A stretch of DNA of 6,622 bases from the NCBI GenBank assembly GCA_964538275.1, contig CAZIFW010000102.1, positions 1 to 6,622 on the forward strand. Reading direction: 5' to 3'. The DNA comes from CANIGN01 sp964538275. GTDB taxonomy: Bacteria; Bdellovibrionota; UBA2428. Of this stretch, positions 5,228 through 6,622 are shown piece by piece; within the stretch, counting starts at the first letter, position 1, and every line of letters begins with the position of its first letter. Under the pieces are notes generated by a model, which was not told where the DNA came from, did not search any database, and was given only the letters and a program-made list of their open reading frames with translations. A program made the translations under genes and the position numbers.

Positions 5228-6565
5228 TTATAACTTGTTTAAACCGGAATAAAGAAAGTCCAAGTCCTTAGGTGTTAGTTTTTTTGCAAGCTCAAGAGCA
5301 CCTACTGTTCTATGTAATTGTTCGGCATTTATAGGCCCCACCGCGAGAAAGTCGCAACGTGGGTGTGCTAGCGCGTAGGCATTTATGAATTGATCTAACG
5401 TATAATCCGTACCGTTGTTCTTATTAAACTCATTTTTAAATGTAACAACACGAGCGTAGCGTGCTTGGTTCTCTTCAGTAAAAATTGCAGGATAAACATT
5501 TTGCCAGTAAGGATCACCTAGATCATATTTTTCTTTTGCAGCTTGTTTTGCGTTTTCCCAAACAGGCTCGGCTTTATCAAAAATACTAAATCCTCCTAGT
5601 GGGGAATAAGGCATAATTTTTATGCCTTTCTGAAAATTTGGATCCATCATCTCTTCATGAGTAACTTGCACTCCTCCCGCGTGAATACTTCGCGCACTCA
5701 TCTCAAAGAGTGAGAAATAGGGACTATTGATGAGTGGTTTATTGTAGTGTTCATTTTCATTGGCAAGTTTTACGGATTCATTCACTCTAGGGCTCAGCCA
5801 ATTAGACCAACCCAGCCCCCAGAATTTGCTCGCAATACTTGTCGCGCTCAAAGCACCCAGTATTGTTTCAACAGGTGTTTGACTGCGCTTAATTTCGTCA
5901 AAGCGAATGTAGTCATTATCATCTCTATGCATGAGATAAATTGTAATATCGGCATTTAAATTACTTGTACTGTGACCCAATTCCTCACCTATACGCGATT
6001 GAATCAAAGCATCATCTCCGTAGAGTCTACTCGCATAAGTTCCAGCAGGTATATTTTGAAGTTGTATAGAACCGTCTTGTTGAACTGTGCCCAGTAACGA
6101 TTGTCGATCTAATTCAGCTTTGAGTTCAGCGGAATGCTGACCTACTTCTAATTTTTTCGAATAATAGAGATCAAAAGGAAAACCCCCTTTTGAGAGTGCA
6201 TAGAGTTTTCGATCCGGATTTGATTGTTCTGAATAGTAAAAGCTATTCAAAGCAACTCTTTCTTTACGAGACTGCATCCAGCGTCCTAATTTGTTTTCTA
6301 CTCCGCCCACATAAATAGGAGCAGTATCAAAGAAATTAATTCCTAACTTTGCGGCCTCATCCAAAACAGCAAAAGCTTCTTCTTCTGTCTTTTCAGGCTC
6401 ACCTCTACCCGTCCAATCGGCCTGAACCAGATGATCAGTCCCCATGACTAAACGAGAAAAGCGTTTGCAATCTGCAGGTTTTCTACAAAGCTCTACATAC
6501 TGCATTTCTGCAAATGCGGTATTTGATAAAAGGAGTAGGGTTCCAATGAAAATGCACCTTTTCAT
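5228..6565 (-). CDS. exported aldo/keto reductase-like protein, 445 aa
   Basis: Aldo/keto reductase superfamily (TIM barrel, normally NAD(P)H-dependent carbonyl reduction). The catalytic tetrad is intact: Asp80 and Tyr85 in NFFDTAPIYVGG, Lys126 in ALSKGG, and His213 in IYLMHRDD. Family cofactor and barrel motifs follow: GLGWSNWLSPRV (250-261), INSPYFSLFE (279-288), MPYSPLGGFSIF (318-329) and a C-terminal FLAVGPINAEQL (406-417). Unusually, the first 19 residues form a Sec signal peptide (MKRC start, hydrophobic IFIGTLLLL, cut after AFA). Met21 could be an internal start that would make the protein cytoplasmic, but it has no Shine-Dalgarno, while the long hydrophobic stretch would be hard to explain otherwise. 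About 86 residues separate Lys126 from His213 instead of the usual 30 or so, an enlarged loop near the active site. Cys27 and Cys33 could form a disulfide after export. No Shine-Dalgarno precedes the ATG at 6565. It lies 68 bp ahead of moxR on the same strand. Substrate unknown. Confidence 0.92.
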   Translation of the reverse strand: MKRCIFIGTLLLLSNTAFAEMQYVELCRKPADCKRFSRLVMGTDHLVQADWTGRGEPEKTEEEAFAVLDEAAKLGINFFDTAPIYVGGVENKLGRWMQSRKERVALNSFYYSEQSNPDRKLYALSKGGFPFDLYYSKKLEVGQHSAELKAELDRQSLLGTVQQDGSIQLQNIPAGTYASRLYGDDALIQSRIGEELGHSTSNLNADITIYLMHRDDNDYIRFDEIKRSQTPVETILGALSATSIASKFWGLGWSNWLSPRVNESVKLANENEHYNKPLINSPYFSLFEMSARSIHAGGVQVTHEEMMDPNFQKGIKIMPYSPLGGFSIFDKAEPVWENAKQAAKEKYDLGDPYWQNVYPAIFTEENQARYARVVTFKNEFNKNNGTDYTLDQFINAYALAHPRCDFLAVGPINAEQLHRTVGALELAKKLTPKDLDFLYSGLNKL

Positions 6566-6622
6566 TAAAGTTGGTCTAATGTCCTACATCTTCAGCTTCA
6601 AGAAAAATCTACTTTTAAACTC
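6566..6622 (-). promoter_or_regulatory. upstream region of the reductase gene
   Basis: Only 57 bases upstream of the start are in the window. Read on the minus strand they contain TTGAAG and, 17 bases on, TAGACC, a poor -35/-10 match, and no Shine-Dalgarno before the ATG. A short direct repeat (GAAG-CT-GAAG) is present. This may be the gene's promoter or an intergenic spacer of a longer operon; the right edge cuts it off. Confidence 0.2.

Noticed and set aside
5227..5234. Perfect palindrome GTTATAAC at the end of the reductase gene as an operator
   Set aside because: Eight bases are expected by chance at this A+T content, it overlaps the stop codon, and no second copy was seen nearby.
5747..5959. 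70-aa plus-strand ORF opposite the reductase gene
   Set aside because: It lies antisense to the barrel and cofactor motifs of the reductase and has no features of its own.
6505..6508. Lipoprotein signal in the reductase
   Set aside because: The sequence around the cut (NTAFAEMQ) has no Cys at +1; Cys27 and Cys33 are too far downstream for a lipobox.
1..6622. Mobile element, CRISPR array, toxin-antitoxin pair or phage defence system
   Set aside because: No transposase, integrase, terminal inverted repeats, regularly spaced repeats, or recognisable toxin, nuclease or defence domains were seen. MoxR ATPases appear in some defence contexts, but the transglutaminase partner here points to the common moxR-DUF58-tgpA unit.

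Overview
The window looks like a piece of a moderately A+T-rich Gram-negative chromosome. The evidence is a Sec-type exported aldo/keto reductase, a multi-pass membrane protein whose transglutaminase domain is predicted to lie in the periplasm, and small secreted orphan proteins. The lineage cannot be fixed from the sequence. A predatory or deltaproteobacteria-like (Bdellovibrionota-type) host would fit the gene mix, but that is only an impression. There is no rRNA, tRNA, CRISPR array, insertion sequence or integrase.

Layout. Positions 1-50 (+) probably hold the last codons of a gene that begins outside the window. It converges on a small, weakly supported 60-aa ORF (47-229, -). A short non-coding stretch (230-387) has one hairpin and an extended -10 motif just before a 163-aa secreted protein (388-879, +). 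Next comes a 177-bp spacer that looks like decayed coding sequence. It is followed by a 247-aa orphan ORF (1057-1800, +) with no usable ribosome binding site, and then a 92-aa Cys-containing ORF (1791-2069, +) overlapping it by 10 bp. This left part, about 2 kb, is fast-evolving or degenerate material in which no known family was recognised.

The right two thirds is a co-oriented minus-strand group ending tail-to-tail with the orphan ORFs, with only 5 bp between stop codons. In transcription order it is: an exported aldo/keto reductase (6565-5228), a MoxR-family AAA+ ATPase (5159-4203), and a 736-aa membrane protein (4285-2075). The membrane protein joins a shortened DUF58-type N-terminal region to a TgpA-type (DUF3488 plus transglutaminase) protein. 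MoxR and the fusion overlap by 83 bp out of frame and are almost certainly co-translated. Whether the reductase belongs to the same transcript is unknown; the gap is 68 bp and has no clear terminator or promoter.

How they may work together. The widespread three-gene unit moxR - DUF58 (VWA-like) - tgpA appears here as two genes. The MoxR ATPase would act at the cytoplasmic face, the retained DUF58 piece is predicted to be cytoplasmic, and the transglutaminase-like Cys-His-Asp domain is predicted to be periplasmic. The missing VWA-like half of DUF58 and the fusion are the most notable points in the window. The second is the exported NADPH-type reductase with an intact catalytic tetrad and an enlarged segment between two catalytic residues.
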